DNA of 64,000 nt, from assembly GCA_022702705.1 (NCBI GenBank), contig CM040426.1, positions 74,235,306 to 74,299,305 of the forward strand. Reading direction: 5' to 3'. Of the stretch, positions 12,101 through 24,213 are shown one piece after another. The position numbers were made by a program, and so were the translations under genes. Source of the stretch: Papilionanthe hookeriana x Papilionanthe teres (lineage: Eukaryota; Streptophyta; Magnoliopsida; Asparagales; Orchidaceae). How positions within the stretch are numbered: the stretch's first letter is position 1; each line of letters starts with the position of its first letter. The notes below the pieces were generated by a model. The model was not told the origin of the DNA, did not search any database, and saw only the letters and a program-made list of their open reading frames with translations.

Positions 12101-15100
12101 GGAAAGTTTCTGTCCTTAAGAAAATTAGGGGACATTCCTAATGACCAGAGAAGCACTTGGACCAATTTTGGTGATTTTTTGAATTATATTATTTTTATTA
12201 TAATTATTTTGAGTTTTGGAGTGTTAATTAATTTAAAAATAAAATAAATGTTGAAAAATGAATTTTATATTTTTCAAAAATCTCTCTGATATCAAGGAAA
12301 CCAGAGAAACAAATTTTGCAATTTTCTGATTTTTTTATGATTTATTATAATTATTTTAGTGAAAATGCTAGAAAATACATTTTTTTTTTAATTTTAAAAT
12401 TACCCTAGGGCTTTAAAATTCAATATCTCACTAAATAGACCTAGGAAAAATGTGGGATTTGCTCCTAAGTGATTAAAATTCAAAATGTGACATTTTGGTG
12501 AATTTTATTATTTTTGTGATTTTTATTATTTTTTAATTATTAAAAATATTAAAATATTATTAAAAATCAACTTTTTTAGAAAATTGAAATTTTAATTTTC
12601 TTAGGTTCCCTGATATCAGAGAGGCTCCAAAACCAATTTGGTGAATTTTTAAAAAGTATTTTAAAAGTTATGAATTTTTAAAGTTTAAAATGGCTAAGTG
12701 ACTTAATCAACCCAATTAGTGGGGCTAACCAAGTCCAATTGACTTCAAATTTTTATGGTGGATTCCTCTGATCCTAAAGGTCAATGGAGAATTGATTTAA
12801 AGTCAATTTGATACCTGGTTAACTCTAATTAATTAAAGACCTATTTTGGGTGTTTAAGCCAATTAGGGTTAATGCGAGTGAATTAACTCGAGTCCTATTT
12901 TTCCTAGAGTTCTCTGGCCATAAGGAACATCACCAAATATTTCTAGAATTTATTTCACAACATGCTAATTTTTGGAATTAAAATACTCAAAACAGACAAC
13001 ATGCATTTGAAAAATAAATAACTTTTCACAGAGATGGCCTCCGACCTTGGAAAATTCGGGGAATGTTCCCAAGTTCGGAGGCTTCAAAAGCCCTATGGTC
13101 TCATGCCATGGTGAATTGTATACATGCATGGAGAATTAAATGTATGCAGAGAGTAAATAAATCATAAAAAATAAAATACTTAATGAAATTAAATGATTTC
13201 TTTTCCACATTATTCTCCTACGTTCACGCGAGCGAGAGGGTATTTTTATTTTATTTTTGTGATTTTTCTACACAAAGATATGGATTTTTGAAGTTTAGGG
13301 AATTAAATAAATAAGAAAAATACCCTAATTTTCTATTTATCCACGCGGCGCCGGCGAAACCTCGGCGGCTCCGAACGCACACGCGTCGCGCTCCCATTCG
13401 ACGCCGCCACCGAGTCGGCAGCCCGGGCCCCGCGGTTCTCGTACCGTCTCCTCGGTCCGACGCAATCCCGGCCGTCCGTGCGCGCGTGTATCGAATGGAC
13501 GGCATCCGTTCATCGTCCCCGAGTGTTCTCACCCGAGAGCCGTCCACACTAAATCCCTAAGATCTCACTCGATTCTCGATGGATTTTCATGTTCTTATGC
13601 TCTATGGATTCGTCTTGAAGAGACGAACACATCTATACGGCTAACATGCATTGGAGCTAAGGCATTTGAAATAGAGAATCTTCGAAGCTCGGGATGAAGA
13701 GTTAGCTCATACCTTGGCTCGGAGAAGTGTGGCTTCGATCGAGAGTTGTTGCACCTTCGATTGGGTCTGACGAAGCTCAGGATGAAGTCTCCTGGTGCAG
13801 TGAATTGTCTAGATATGATTTCGACCAAGCCCGATCACAAAGCTTGGAGGCTGGAGCAACTGGGTGGCTCGGAGATGGGGCTTTTAGTGGTGGACACCTT
13901 CCCTCGGTACGGTGAAGGTGTAGAGCCGATCAATTTGGGAATTGGCTCATCGTGGAGAAGTGTCCTGGTTTTTGGGCTAAAGTTTGAGCTCGAAATTGGG
14001 CTCGGCTAGAAGGAATTGGAGGCTGGAATTCGGTGGGGATCGGGTGCTCTATGTGTAGAGAGTGATGCGGAGTGATTTTGGCGAGTTTCCTTAAGGTTTT
14101 TGTTTCGACCCTTCCTCGTGGCCGAGAGGGGTGGAGTTTAAATAGGAGAGGGTGGAAGGCCTCTCGGAGGAGTTAGGGCTTGGGATCAGCTGCTCTGGTG
14201 AGGAGAAGATCAGCCATGGTGACCACTGGGCATGGGGCAGCTCAGCAAGTGAGAATTTCAATGTTGGCTCACATGTGAGCTCTCGGCCATGGTGTTTTCC
14301 GGCGGCACGGTGGCCGGCCGGCCGAGCGATGGTCACCATCTTGGTCGGGTGGGTCGAGTTGGGGTTTAGTGTAGGCGATTGAGGTTTGACATGTGTAAAG
14401 GAGTTTGATTTAAATGGAATGGGAGAAGACTCACTTTGGCTTGGTTTGGGTCAACCCACCATTTTGGGCTTGGTGCACCCTTCCAAGCTCGATTTTGAGT
14501 TGAGGGAATCATTTAGGTCAGCTTAGAAGGAGTGGTGAAGTCTCCATCCATGATGAGGTGGCTAAACATGGTTTAGTGTGTGACATGATTAAGGTAAAAA
14601 AAGGTTAAAGGAGGTTTAAGAAAGAACTCCCTCTTCTTGCCATAAATGGACTAATGACAAGTCAAAGCCTTCATGGCTTCATTTGGCTTGGGAAAAGGTT
14701 GATTTGTTTCATGAAAAGGGTTTTAAGAATTTTGGATGTTTTGATGGAAATTTGTATGAAACTTGATTTGGAATAATTTGATGGTGACTTTAGGACTTAG
14801 GTAATGGATTTAATTAAATGGATGACAAATGGAGATGTCATGTGGGCTTTAGGGTAGATTTGGGCTTTTGAATTTTGAAGGAAATGGGCTTTTAGAAAGG
14901 TTTAAGGGAAGTGGGCTTTTAAGTTTAAGGATGTGTTCATGGATGGGAATTTTTGTAGAAGTTTGGGCCAAATAGTTGTTGGTTTTGGTTTAGGGATGTT
15001 TCATGAATAATTTGAAATAGATTTAAGGTGGTTTGGGTTTGAATTGGGTTGAATTTGGGTTTATTTGGTAAATGGGCCAATGTAGGTCAAATTGGGCTAA

Positions 15101-16491
15101 CTTGGGCCAATGTTGGGCTAGGGTTGAAATTGATGTAAAATAAATATTAAGAAATGTTTATGGGAGTGTTTCAAAGAGGTTTTGGCTTTGGTTGGGTTTT
15201 AATTTTGAGGTTTGGGCCTATTTGGGTTAGATTTGGGTTTAGGTCAAAATCGGGCTTTTTGATTTTGGGTTGAATTTGAGTGGGGTTTGGGTCAAAATCT
15301 TGGGCAAATCATGTTAGTGTTTTGTTTATGAGGATGTTAAGGAAGGTTTAGAAAAGATTTGGGGTTAATTGGAGTTGAATTGGGTTAGTTTGGGCTAAGT
15401 TTGGGTCATGGGTCCAAATTTGGGCTTTAAGGCCCAAAGTGAAATTGGATCCAAATGTCAATCAAATTGGACTTAGATTTGGTCTAAATTGGTATTGGGA
15501 ATGTTGAATTGAAGTTTAGAATTGAATTGGACCAAAATTGGGGTCAATTGGGTAGGTTTGGTTTGACATTGGGTCCACTTTGGGTTAAAATGGGTCGATT
15601 TGGGGGTTTTGACAAAAGTAGGGTAAATTGACAAAATTGGCCCATGGTGTAGTTGGACAAAATGAAATTGGGAATATTTGGAATTTTCTGGAATTTTTTG
15701 GGAATTTTCTGAATTTTTGGATTTTTAGGCCAAGAAGGGTATTTTGGGTATTTGGAGGGTATTGGGAGGTTTTCTTGGAATTTTTGGTATTTTTGGGTAT
15801 GGATAGTCAATTTGAGTGATGTGGAGGTGTTTGGGATTGATTTTGGAAAATTTTAGGTAATTTGGAGATTTTGCAAAAATTTGGGTAATTCAAGGGTTTT
15901 GGGTAGGTTTAGTAGGTGTAGGGTCCCGGGGTGAAAATTGAAAATTTGGGAAATTGGAGATTGGGTGAATTTAGGTGGGGTTAAATCATTTTGGTTGAGC
16001 CATGAAGCCATTTCAAGCCCACATGAGCCATGAAAGGACTCATTTGAGGCATTCATTATGTTGTTCCTAACCTCTTACTGAGGGCTTAGGGGTTAAGGAC
16101 CATCCATGTGAATCACCTACATGAGTCAGGAGGTCAAGTTGGGTATGGGTGTGGTTTTAGGAAGTGTGTGGAAATGTAGTGTGTAAGTGTAATGTGTATG
16201 TAAGTGTATGTGTAAGTCGCCCTTCACTGAGACCGAGCCACCAGGGCGATCTAAGGCCGAAGAATCCTATAGGAACTCATCCTTTAAACTTCCATATTTG
16301 ATTTCAACCCTCTAGGTGATTAGGGGTCTATAGTCAAGTTTGTGGAGTTTGCGGGGAGTTTAGAAGTGGTTTGAATTTCTAAAAGGCGGGTCCCGATTCT
16401 AGTCCTCTAAGATAGTCGAAGGAAAAGCCTAAGGCTAGATCCTAAGCACTAAAAAGAAGAAAGGAAGACCTCATCAAAAATGAGGTCAACA
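9103..16491 (-). repeat. 3' LTR of element B (7,389 bp)
   Basis: In + coordinates it begins TGTCGGCATA and ends GAGGTCAACA, so on the element strand it reads TGTTGACCTC...TATGCCGACA. It aligns end to end with 27522-34945, with scattered substitutions and small indels. It contains a TTAAA-type array at about 11178-11520 and a GC-rich patch around 13340-13540. The TATTTAAA promoter box appears in reverse near 14138. The terminal 21 bp contain an 8-bp-stem hairpin. Small ORFs within it look incidental. Confidence 0.9.
11178..11520 (-). repeat. AATTT/TTAAA array in 3' LTR of B
   Basis: About 340 bp of AATTT/TTAAT-type pentamers occupy the same place in the LTR as the arrays in A, C and the other LTR of B. 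The length differs between copies, as expected for slippage-prone simple sequence. Confidence 0.8.
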
Positions 16492-16506
16492 AATGGACCC
16501 CCAATA
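16492..16506 (-). promoter_or_regulatory. Candidate polypurine tract of element B
   Basis: Directly inside the 3' LTR, the - strand reads ATTGGGGGTCCATT before TGTTGACC. A G-rich tract abutting the LTR is where plus-strand DNA synthesis is primed in LTR retrotransposons. The run of five G is convincing, but the CCATT between it and the LTR is not typical, so the exact edge is uncertain. Confidence 0.5.
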
Positions 16507-16869
16507 GGTGTGGTGAGCTGACGGAGCACACCGCGCGTATTGGTGTTGACCGAAGCGATCAACAAAACCAACACGGATGTCCAGTGACGAACTTGGGACG
16601 AAGTAGAAGAGTTTCTGCCGGGGAGTGTCAAGTATATCTCGGAACCGGAGATTCTTGAACTCTCGGCCGGGGAAAGGAAAAAGGAGGTAAATCCCAAATC
16701 ACATGATGCGGGGAATTTCGACTTAGATTTTATTTTGTTTCAATTTATGTTTTGATGTGTGAGTTTAAATTTTAGTTTGGAGTTTCAATTTAGATTGAAG
16801 TTTTGTCAAAATTAATTTGAGGGATTTGATTTGAAATGAAAATTAGGATTCTGAAGTTTTAGATGTAAC

Positions 16870-18080
16870 ATCTTCAACCTCGAAAGAAAATTGAATTGAT
16901 TAAATTGAATCGTTGCAATGAGAAGAAATCTCGGAAGCAAAGTGGTGTTGGATGTAAAATCCTTAACCTCGAGAGTTTGATTTTGATGTGATGTACTTCA
17001 TTGCGATAGGGAAATGATCCTAAAGCAATGCGGTCTTGGATGTAAAATCCTCGACCCAAAGGTTGAATTTTGATGTGTTTCGAGTGCGATAGGAAGAGAA
17101 TCCTAAAGCGGTGCGGTCTTGGATGTAAAATCCTCGACTCAAAAGTTTTGAATTTTGATGTATTTCGGTGCGATAGGAAGAGAATCCTAAAGCGGTGCGG
17201 TCTTGGATGTAAAATCCCCGACCCAAAAGGTTTGAATTTTGATGTATTTCGAGTGCTGATAGGAAGAGAATCCTAAAGCGGTGCGGTCTTGGATGTAAAA
17301 TCCTCGACCCAAAAGGTTTGAATTTTGATGTATTTCGGTGCGATAGGAAGAGAATCCTAAAGCGAGTGCGGTCTTGGATGTAAAATCCTCGACCCAAAAG
17401 TTTGAATTTTGATGTATTTCGGTGCGATAGGAAGAGAATCCTAAAGCGATGCGGTCTTGGATGTAAAATCCTCGACTCAAAAGAGTTTGATTTTGATGTA
17501 TTTCGGTGCGATAGGAAGAGAATCCTAAAGCGGTGCAGTCTTGGATGTAAAATCCTCGACCCAAAAGGTTTGAATTTTGATGTATTTCGGTGCGATAGGA
17601 AGAGAATCCTAAAGCGGTGCGGTCTTGGATGTAAAATCCTCGACCCAAAAGTTTGAATTTTGATGTATTTCGGTGCGATAGGAAGAGAATCCTAAAGCGG
17701 TGCGGTCTTGGATGTAAAATCCTCGACCCAAAAGTTTTGAATTTTGATGTATTTCGGTGCGATAGGAAGAGAATCCTAAAGCGGTGCGGTCTTGGATGTA
17801 AAATCCTCGACCCAAAAGTTTTGAATTTTGATGTATTTCGGTGCGAGAGGAAGAGAATCCTAAAGCGGTGCGGTCTTGGATGTAAAATCCTCGACCCAAA
17901 AGTTTGAATTTCGGTGTATTTCAGTGCAAGAGGAAGAGAATCCTAAAGCAGTGCAGTCTTGGATGTAAAATCCTCGACCCAAAAGAGTTTGATTTTGATG
18001 TATTTCAGTGCAATAGGAAGAGAATCCTAAAGCAGTGCAGTCTTGGATGTAAAATCCTCGACCCAAAAGGTTTTGAATTT
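16870..18080 (-). repeat. ~84-bp tandem repeat array in the 3' UTR of element B (about 14 units)
   Basis: The phrase TTGGATGTAAAATCC recurs about fourteen times between 16947 and 18055 at a spacing of roughly 83-86 bp. Many units are exactly 84 bp (for example the GAATTTT at 17655, 17739 and 17823). The first units (16870-17030) are degenerate and the central ones nearly identical. Because 84 is three times 28, long apparent ORFs arise on both strands (for example GRGFYIQDRTALGFSSYR on -), but they have no start context and no known domain. I regard them as artefacts of the period. The array lies between integrase and the polypurine tract, where Tat/Ogre elements are known to carry tandem repeats. 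Confidence 0.92.
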
Positions 18081-18720
18081 GATTTGATTGAGACTTGAAA
18101 TCTGGAAAGATTGAATTTGGAAATTTGGAAATTTGGAAGGATGAGTTTGAACTCGATTGAAACTTGATTTAAGATTTGATTTGAAATTTGAAAGATCAAG
18201 TTTGAAACTTGATCGAGATTGGATTTAGATTTTGATTGAGAATTTGATTTGAGATTTGGGAAGATCAAATTTGAAATTTGATCGAGAGTGGATTTGGAAT
18301 TTGATTGAGAATTTGATTTTGAAGTTTGGAAGGATGGAATTTGATTTTGAAGTTTGAAAAGATTGAAATTTGATTCGGAATTTGGAAAGATGGAATTTGA
18401 TTTTGAAGTTGATTTCGTTTATCTTTTAATGGTTCAAATTTTATTTTGTTGTTTATTTAATGTTCATGTGAACTTAGTGTTTGTCATTTTTCAGATTTTT
18501 TTTTTATTTTCGAATTTAACAGGAATGAAGTAGGATAAGATCCGGAAAGAGATCTTGATTTGGAGAAGAAAACGAGGAAAACTTAATTATCATGATTTTA
18601 TTTATTTTAGCACATTTTATTATTTTTGGGTTCGGACCCAACCACAAGTAATTACTTCACCTGTGTTTCTTAGGGATGAAGAATTCATTCCTTCGAAACA
18701 TCGAGTAGCGTAATACTTTT
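18081..18720 (-). repeat. Degenerate TTTGA-rich repeats and 3' UTR of element B
   Basis: Positions 18081-18420 are a purine-biased patchwork of GATTTGA, GAATTTG and GATTGAGA motifs. A loosely repeated block of about 70 bp contains AAGATCAAGTTTGAAACTTGAT-like sequence. 18420-18720 is unremarkable AT-rich sequence. No coding homology is visible. On the element strand this is the part of the 3' UTR nearest the integrase stop. Confidence 0.6.
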
Positions 18721-19760
18721 TCAAGTATCGTCCAGTTGATCGGAAGCATATGTCGTTCTCCACGGCAATTCACTAGCTGGTAGGAACCTCACGAGTATCT
18801 CGCTTCGACCATGAAACGGTCCTTCCCAAGTGGGTTCAAATTTTCCTCCTATCTTGCGGTGTGCGAGAATAGGTCTCTTGAGAACGAGAACTAAGTCACC
18901 AACTTTGAAGGTTCTTGGGCGGACCGGTTTGTCATGGGCTTGAACCATCTTAGCTTGGTATAGTTCTAAATTCGTTATGTCTGCAAGTCTTTTCCCTTCC
19001 AAGCTTTCTAATTCTTCGAGTCGTAGTACGGCGTTTTCTTCGTCGTGATCTTGTTTGCAATTGCAGTTCCGAGTGAAGGAAGCCTGAACCTCTAAAGGTA
19101 ACATCGCCTCGGACCCATACACCGGAGCGTAAGGTGTAGCTTGAGTAGGAGTTCGAAGGTTGTCCGTAGAGCCCATAAGGCTTCTAACAATTTCTCGTGC
19201 CAATTTCTCTTATTATCGTCCAAGGTTTTCTTTAAGATTTGAACGAGGGTTTTATTAAAAGCCTCGGCGAGGCCGTTTGCTCTTGGGTAGTAAATTGTTG
19301 AGTATCGCCGGTCGATTCCGTGTCTCCGACAAAATTGTTGATTTGTGTGCTTCGAATGCGACCCATTATCCGAGATGATCTGCGCGGCACTCAGAAACGG
19401 TAGACAACTTGGTTCTTGAAAAGCGTAGCACGTGGTGTGCTTTCACTTCTCTAAGTGGGCCGTTCCGCCCACTTGGAAAAGTAATCCGTAGCTGCAAGAA
19501 TGAAACGATGTCCTTTTGAAGATGGTGGTTCTATTGGACCCACTATATACGTGCCCTGACATTCGAATGGCCACGACGCAATTGTCGGGTGTAGCACATT
19601 TGGAGATTGGTGTAGAACCACTCCGTGCACTTGGCATTGGTGACGGCTCTTGGCGATTTTCATGCGGTCGGTCATCATCGAGGGCCGGTAGTACCCTAGT
19701 CTTTTAATTTTCATTTTCATCTTTGGACCCGGCGGTGAGCGCCACGGAGTCCCGAATGCA
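18721..19760 (-). pseudogene. Integrase of element B, frame-broken
   Basis: On the - strand, 19720-19451 shows the start of integrase with GYYRPSM, an HQCQVHG remnant of the zinc-binding region, and SKGHRFILAATDYFSKWAE of the catalytic core. The first catalytic Asp, normally in a GMD-hydrophobic-G context, reads G-T-Y-I-V-G, with Tyr at 19547-19549. Around 19380-19230 other frames give IISDNGSHS (second Asp) and GLAEAFNKTL (catalytic Glu), so those two residues survive. 19203-18721 is the C-terminal part, with PVYGSEAMLPLEV, a GDLVLV turn and WEGPF. At least two frameshifts separate these blocks. The role would have been insertion of the cDNA into the genome. Confidence 0.85.
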
Positions 19761-19893
19761 CTTCTTTAACAATTTCGCGGGCCTCGGACCCGCTTAGGCA
19801 CCTTAGCCACATTTGATCGAAAAGACCTTCGTATAATGTGTTGTTTATTAATGCGTAAGACGAGTTCTTTTCTTGATGCGATGGGCCGGCGAC

Positions 19894-20893
19894 CTATCGT
19901 CCGGTAGCTTTCCTGTTTGCGGGTAGTTCATCGATGGTCGTCGCCGATCTTCCGTGTTTTACGTCATCGCTTGCAGTCGATTCTTTTTCTTTTTCGATTT
20001 GTGTATTGTGTCTATGTCGAGCTGTGATAGGACCTGACGTCCGTGAGCCGACACTTCCACTCGATTCATCTTGCAAACGAGCAAATTCTTTTGCGAGATG
20101 AGCTAAAGCATCTGCTAAAGCATTCTCTTTTCTAGGAATTTTGTAGATTGTCACATTTGAAATGCGTTCCAACAATTGTATGGCATACTTGGAAGTATTG
20201 TTCGAGTCTTGGTTTAAAAATCCTGTATTGTCCGGCGATCCGTTGAATGATTAACCGTGAATCCCGTAGATGTTGATGTACGTTATCCCCATTTGAATAG
20301 TTAATTCCAATCCCGTTATGAGGGCCTCGTATTACGCTTCGTTGTTTGTACACGGTTCGTCGAAGTGGTAGGAGTATCTTAACATCCCCGCTCCGGTGTT
20401 ATAAAGATTAGCCCGATTCTGCCTCACCGGGCACTATCACTTGCGATTCTTCGTCTTTGTGTGCTGAAGATGCTCCGTCGAAATACAATTCCCAACGTCG
20501 ATCATCGGGGTCTTCTAGGCTCATTATTTGTTCATCCGGCGGATCGTCATTGAGAGGAGATTCGGCCGGCAAAGGGTGTCTTGCGAGGAAGTCCGCTAAG
20601 ACTTGTCCTTTACGGCACGCGAGAGGCACGAAAGTTATATCGAATTGCAATAATATCATTGACCATCCGGCGAGTCCGCAGGAAAGTGTTGGACGAGTCA
20701 TCGAGTATTGCAATGGATTAAACTTCGAAATCAAGTTGACCTTATGAGAAAGCATGTAGTGCCTGAGCTTTTGAGCGGCGAAGATCAGGGCCAAACAATG
20801 CTTTTCAATTGCGGGATATCTTACTTCCGTCGGGAGTAAACGACGGCTTAAGTAGTAAAGAGCATTTTCTTTACCCTCATCATTGACACAGGC
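19894..20893 (-). pseudogene. RT-linked RNase H plus second archaeal-type RNase H of element B
   Basis: Positions 20794-20500 (-) carry the gypsy RNase H with LIFAAQKLRHYM, then GWSMILLQFDI and KGQVLADFLARHP. Immediately after comes WELYFDGASSAHK, the start of an additional RNase H domain whose first acidic residue lies in FDGA. The second domain continues in other frames: 20353-20132 (HLRDSRLIIQRI, corresponding to a GDSqLI motif) and 20175-19894 (IPRKENALADALAHLAKE, an IPR-x-eN-x-x-ADALA motif). A tandem second RNase H before integrase is a recognised hallmark of Tat-lineage gypsy elements. Several frame breaks are present. Confidence 0.85.
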
Positions 20894-22108
20894 TAACGAG
20901 GCTCGAGGAAGTCGTCTAAAGCCGCGGTGTAAAGTATCAGCGGTCTACACGAGGCCAGGGCTGCTAAGACGGGAGGTGTCATTAAATATTGTTTAATGTC
21001 TTCGAAGGCCTTCGGCATTTCTCTTCCCGAATAAATTTGGCGTCCTTTTAACTCAGTGCCGAGAAAGGTCGACACCTACACGACGAGGTTTGAGATAAAG
21101 CGTCGAAGATATGCCGACTTCCCTTGAAAAGATCGTAGTTGTTTTAAGGTTTTGGGAGGCGGCATTTCTAAGATAGCTTTAATCTTCTCCGGGTCGATTT
21201 CAATTCCACGATGTCGGACAACGAATCCTAAGAATTTCCGGAGGTGACGCCGAAGGCGCATTTTAAGGGATTCATCTTAAGGTTAAATTGTCTTAATCGT
21301 TCGAAAACAATTCTCAAATCATACGAGTGGTTTTCCTTTACTTTGCTTTTGATGACGACATCGTCCACGTAGCACTCGACTTGATTGTGGATGAGATCAT
21401 CAAAAATTCTTGTCATTGCTCTTTGGTAAGTTGCTCCTGCGTTCTTCGGTCCGAATGGCATCACTTTGTGTAGCAAAATACTCCGATCGGCGTTCGAATG
21501 CCGTAAGCTTTTCATCTTCCGGAGCCATTTTTATCCGGTTGTATCACGAAGATCCATCCATGAATGAGAATATTTCATGTGTCGAAGCAATATCGATCAT
21601 CGATTCTGGAATCGGTAGAGGAATTCATCTTTTGGACATGCCTTGTTTAAATCTGCGAAGTCCACACAAATTCGATCGACCATTCTTCTTTCGACGGCAC
21701 TACGTTGGCTAGCCAAGTCGGGTATTGTTCTTCACGGACAAATTTAGCGTCTATTAGCTTTTTAACTTCGGTATGACTTGTTGTTCGATTTCTAGACGCA
21801 TTCTTCCGGGACCTTGTCTGCCGGAACGAAGTAGGATCCACTCTAGCTTATGGTATCACAACCTCTGGAGCTAATCCTGGCATCTCGTCATAATTCCAAG
21901 CAAAACAGTCTTTAAATTCCATTAACAATTTGATTATTTCTTCGGAGTCTTCTTTATTGAGTAAGGAGCTAACAAAGGTAGGTCTAGGCTCTTCGCTAGT
22001 ACCCAAGTTAACTTCCGTTAACTCATCTATTGTAGATTTGATTTCTTCTTCGAATTCCGGTGGAGCGTCTCCAATTTGTAAATCTTCGAGTTCGTCTGTA
22101 GTTTCCAT
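20894..22108 (-). pseudogene. Reverse transcriptase of element B, frame-broken
   Basis: Positions 22108-21848 (-) hold the linker before RT, ending in DCFAWNYDEMPGLAPEVV, where gypsy elements have FAWsYeDMPGL. 21841-21647 has LIDAKFVREEQYPTWLANVV. The catalytic palm lies at 21515-21228 with VMPFGPKNAGATYQRAM and the intact YVDD box at 21360-21371. 21261-21076 carries KFLGFVVRHRGIEIDPEK and LRSFQGK, and 21075-20893 the connection with AFEDIKQYLMTPPVL and RPLILY. The enzyme copies element RNA into DNA. The domain is complete in extent but split over several frames, so it cannot be translated as one protein in this copy. Confidence 0.88.
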
Positions 22109-22639
22109 GCGGTTTTCATTGGATTTACAAGTGACAACTAAGCAAAATTCGATATCGTCAGTCGACCTCTATTGTCTTGAATCCGAGTCCATACTTTGAA
22201 TTGGGAGGACGGCGGAGTTATTCCATAATTTTTCAAAATGTTGTGATTGGCCTTTTGTCCATTGTCGAGGTAAGAAACCACGTTGAATTAAATTTTGAAC
22301 ACGGGGAGAGTACCACTCAAAAGGTAATTCCATTAATTCGATGAAGTGACATCTTCGAATTGTACATTATTTTCGGTTTTGGAGGAAGAAGCACCACGGT
22401 AGAATTTGATCGGCTTTGCACGCGTCACTACGTACCTCTTTGACCTCCATACCCTCGATCTTATTAGAATGGATCGGAGTTAGGGTCATAGTATGTACGT
22501 AGTGGTTAATCTTCTCGTACATTGATTTGTATTCTTCGTTCTTTTCATCTTCGAGGAGATCTTGTATTGCGGCTTCTTTCGACTTATTGTTGCTGCTTCT
22601 TGCTTGATTTCTTTTTCTTCTTCGGAACTATCATCCCGA

Positions 22640-23862
22640 TCAACATTGATGGTTGGTTTCTTCGTCCGATCGTCCTAGTGTCTCTACCACGGCCTCGTCC
22701 CGGCCTCGACCTCGGATGCGAGTTGTGGAGAAACCTTCACCATCTCTCCGGAAGGGAGTGGTGAGTGAGCGGTGGACTAGAACTTCGGGTTCTTCGTTGT
22801 CCTGAACTTTCTTTGCTTCATTTGTTATGGTATCTCTGGAGAAGATTGTTTTCTTTGGCGGTGCATAATAAGTTTGCATCTTCATGGATTCCAATTTCAT
22901 GTACGGAGAATGGTTGTAAGTCTCCTTTGATGCACTCGTTCCCCTCCATCGTAATATTTGATGCACCGGTGTAGAGATGATGGTACCATCCTCGTTTTCA
23001 TGTATCCATGGTCGGCTCTAGTAGAGCGTTGAACGACGTTTCGAATCGATTATATGAAATTTTGCGGTTGTCTTTGCTAAATCACCGGTCTTCATCGGTA
23101 GCGTTATTGACCAGAGGGCTCTTTCCCCTTTACGGTTGAATCCTCTTAATAACATTTTGTCGGCCTCGAGCTCACGAGCATCAATTTCCAAGTATGCTAG
23201 TGTTCGAAGACTCATTATATTGATTGATGCTCTCGGATCCACCAAAACTGCGGAGAGCGTAAACTTCCCGATTATGACTGAAATGTACAACGGTCGGTTG
23301 TGATCTGTCATCCCAAGTAGTAGGTCATTGTACGTGAAGGTAACACCTCGTTGTTCCTTTAACGAGCAAACCTCATCCAAGGAATCTCCGGCCATTTGAG
23401 CTAAGCAAATTTCGGATCAAGTAAGGCCTTGATCAGAGCTTCTCTCATCTCCTTTGATAAGATGAGAGCATCGTAGATGCTCAGTTTGGCCGGTAGTTTC
23501 CTAAGATGGGCTAGCACGTTGTAGTCCACTTTGTTCTCCTGCGTCTCGGCTTCTTCTCGAATGGGTATTTCTTCTGCTGGGGTTGGTTCTTCTTGAACAA
23601 CCACACGCTTTCCTTTGTCTTTTGGACCCATTCTCGGAGGTAGAACTCTTCCACTTCTCGAGTTGACTTCGTAATTTCTTCCGAATCTAGCGTTGAGTTC
23701 TTTGGTGTCTCCTCCTGAATCGGAATGACGAGGCTCTTCCGGATTATCTTCAAAATCCGAAGGCTCTAACTCTATCGTAGCCGGAGCTCCTCGAAACTCA
23801 CGAGATAGATCCGTTGCTTGTTGAACTCTCGTAGCCTCCTTGATGGATGCCTTCTTCGTCAT
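22640..23862 (-). pseudogene. Aspartic protease region of element B
   Basis: Positions 23862-23401 (-) end in VDYNVLAHLRKLPAKLSIYD followed by ALILSKEMREALIKAL, a stretch that precedes the protease in Tat elements. 23395-23018 has FTYNDLLLGMTDHNRPLY and the flap-proximal strand VLVDPRASINIMSLRTL. The active-site triplet reads D-P-R, where the family typically has D-P/S/T-G, so the Gly is lost. FHIIDSKRR and a broken SRPWIHE box follow. 22966-22640 is a poorly conserved spacer toward RT. The protease would process the Gag-Pol polyprotein. Confidence 0.8.
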
Positions 23863-24213
23863 TTTGATCGTCGAGATCTTGTATGATTTGAGAATTGTTG
23901 TTGGTATCGAAATCGACGCCCGGATTGTCGCTAGTTACGTAATCGTTAGAAACGAGTCAAAACGTAGCCAACGCCATCACCCTTATCATTATATGATCCC
24001 ACCGAAGTGAGCGGATAATCATACAAAATCGAGAGGTTCGAGGGATTTCTCCCCCGAATCGGAAACAACTATCCTAGGATAAGCGGCCCCTAGTCCAGCC
24101 TTAGGAATCTCGGTCCCCTCTTCTTCGTCAATTTTCTTCTTCTCTTCGATTGTCTCCTGTCGAGGTGGTTCTTCTATCGCAAGTGATAGTACCGGCTTAA
24201 CGAGTCTCGAACT

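Noticed and set aside
16870..18080. CRISPR-like array
   Set aside because: Units are contiguous tandem copies with no unique spacers, inside a plant retrotransposon.
17020..18098. Long repetitive open frames on both strands (28-residue repeats such as GRGFYIQDRTALGFSS)
   Set aside because: They follow from an 84-bp tandem repeat whose period is a multiple of three. Both strands are open at once, and there is no domain or start context. Treated as a 3' UTR repeat, not a repeat protein.
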